DNA of 6,377 nucleotides, from NCBI GenBank assembly GCA_020024595.1, contig JAHHTO010000136.1, positions 1 through 6,377 of the forward strand, given 5' to 3'. Positions 5,786-6,377 of the stretch are shown piece by piece; positions within the stretch are counted from its first letter, which is position 1, and each line of letters begins with the position of its first letter. This DNA is from Schaedlerella sp. (GTDB taxonomy: Bacteria > Bacillota > Clostridia > Lachnospirales > Lachnospiraceae). Made by a program: the position numbers and the translations under genes. The notes under the pieces are model-generated. The model saw only the letters and a list, made by a program, of their open reading frames with translations, searched no databases and was not told the DNA's origin.

Positions 5786-6377
5786 CTATAAAAACTCATC
5801 TATAAGTTCCTGAATAGCTTTTATTCTTCCATAGACCGCTTTCTTATCCGGCAACTTTAGCAAATATAAATAATCTGAAGAACTGCAAAGATTCATATAA
5901 GCAATTTGAATCGCTTCTTTCTTCTCTTTTAATATTTTAACTTGCTCTACAGATAACTCTCTTATAACATAACACCATGACTCAAATATAACCTTATTAA
6001 TTGGTCTTCTTCTTCCATCATCACAAATCTTTCTAAAAGCATTTCTTTCCATTATACTGTAAATGCTTTCCATCGTAAACGCAAATTCTTTTTTTATCTC
6101 TTCCAAACGTTCTGAATCGACATGGTTTAAAAACTTCATTCCCTCATTCAAAAACTCATCTATATTTCCTGTATAGCCTTTTAAATCCAAGTAGCAAAAC
6201 GATACATATCGTAAAACAAATTCTCGATCCAACATTCTCTCACTTTTTACGCTTCCAGATGTTGCAGTAACAAAACACTCCATCTGAGAACACTCTTGCA
6301 AAAATTGCGTCGCTTTTCCTTGGAATAACGCATTTCTAATTTCTTGTGGCTCTAATGCTAAACCTCCCGTATTAATT
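5786..6377 (-). CDS. DUF262 (GmrS-like) protein, C-terminal ~196 residues, 5' end outside the window
   Basis: The frame is open to the right edge. A TTG at 6299-6301 that could be taken as a start is internal, because upstream codons continue the family: INTGGLALEPQEIRNALFQG then KATQFLQE. This is the conserved F-x-RINTGG...QEIRNAL block of DUF262. Downstream come LDREFVLRYVSF and FLNEGMKFLN, also typical of the family, then a helical tail ending at TAG 5786-5788. DUF262 is the nucleotide-binding, nuclease-related domain of GmrS, SspE and BrxU restriction proteins; its DGQQR active-site motif would lie beyond the edge. No C-terminal DUF1524 (HNH) domain follows, so the protein is GmrS-like alone rather than a GmrSD fusion. 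It is the first gene of the operon seen here, 10 bases before the ATPase, and the operon promoter is off-window. Confidence 0.9.
   Translation of the reverse strand, partial: INTGGLALEPQEIRNALFQGKATQFLQECSQMECFVTATSGSVKSERMLDREFVLRYVSFCYLDLKGYTGNIDEFLNEGMKFLNHVDSERLEEIKKEFAFTMESIYSIMERNAFRKICDDGRRRPINKVIFESWCYVIRELSVEQVKILKEKKEAIQIAYMNLCSSSDYLYLLKLPDKKAVYGRIKAIQELIDEFL

Noticed and set aside
6299..6301. TTG as the start of a 171-residue protein
   Set aside because: The frame continues upstream to the window edge with the conserved INTGG...QEIRNAL block of DUF262, so the TTG is an internal leucine codon.

Overview
The window reads as accessory DNA from a gut-type, low-GC Firmicute, most likely Clostridia/Lachnospiraceae. 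This rests on strong AGGAGG-type ribosome binding sites, AT-rich codon use, and gene families (RepA_N/DUF6017 replication initiator, CD1845-family membrane protein, small winged-helix excisionase-like proteins) that are typical of mobile elements in these bacteria. Every gene I can support lies on the minus strand, so transcription runs from right to left. No tRNA, rRNA, CRISPR array or intact insertion sequence was seen.

Right part (about 3731-6377): a compact, intact and visibly AT-rich three-gene operon. In transcription order it holds a DUF262 (GmrS-like) protein whose 5' end lies beyond the window, an AAA/ABC-type ATPase of the DUF3696 kind, and an unrecognised 310-residue protein whose last 45 or so residues look RelE-like. 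Gaps are 10 and 14 bases, and the ATPase ribosome binding site overlaps the DUF262 stop codon. This looks like a defence cassette in which a DUF262 nucleotide-dependent nuclease or sensor works with an ATPase and a third effector or adaptor.

Middle (about 3054-3730): no convincing gene. It holds two pairs of 7-base direct repeats, both spaced 11 bases, around a candidate recombination core. This looks like a tyrosine-integrase attachment end. It also holds the leader of the excisionase-like genes.

Left part (1-3053): the decayed backbone of an integrative element or plasmid. Three tandem excisionase-like genes (two intact, the third stopped by a nonsense codon) lead into the first ~37 codons of a tyrosine integrase. 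That fragment is fused in frame to the last ~90 codons of a ParA ATPase, followed by ParB with two frameshifts, a RepA initiator with several lesions, and an intact CD1845-family membrane protein. A further gene may start at the extreme left edge. The order parA-parB-repA-CD1845 is the ancestral one, and I could rebuild the broken genes by reading across frames. The replication and integration functions are therefore very likely dead, while the small regulators, the membrane protein and the defence operon remain open.
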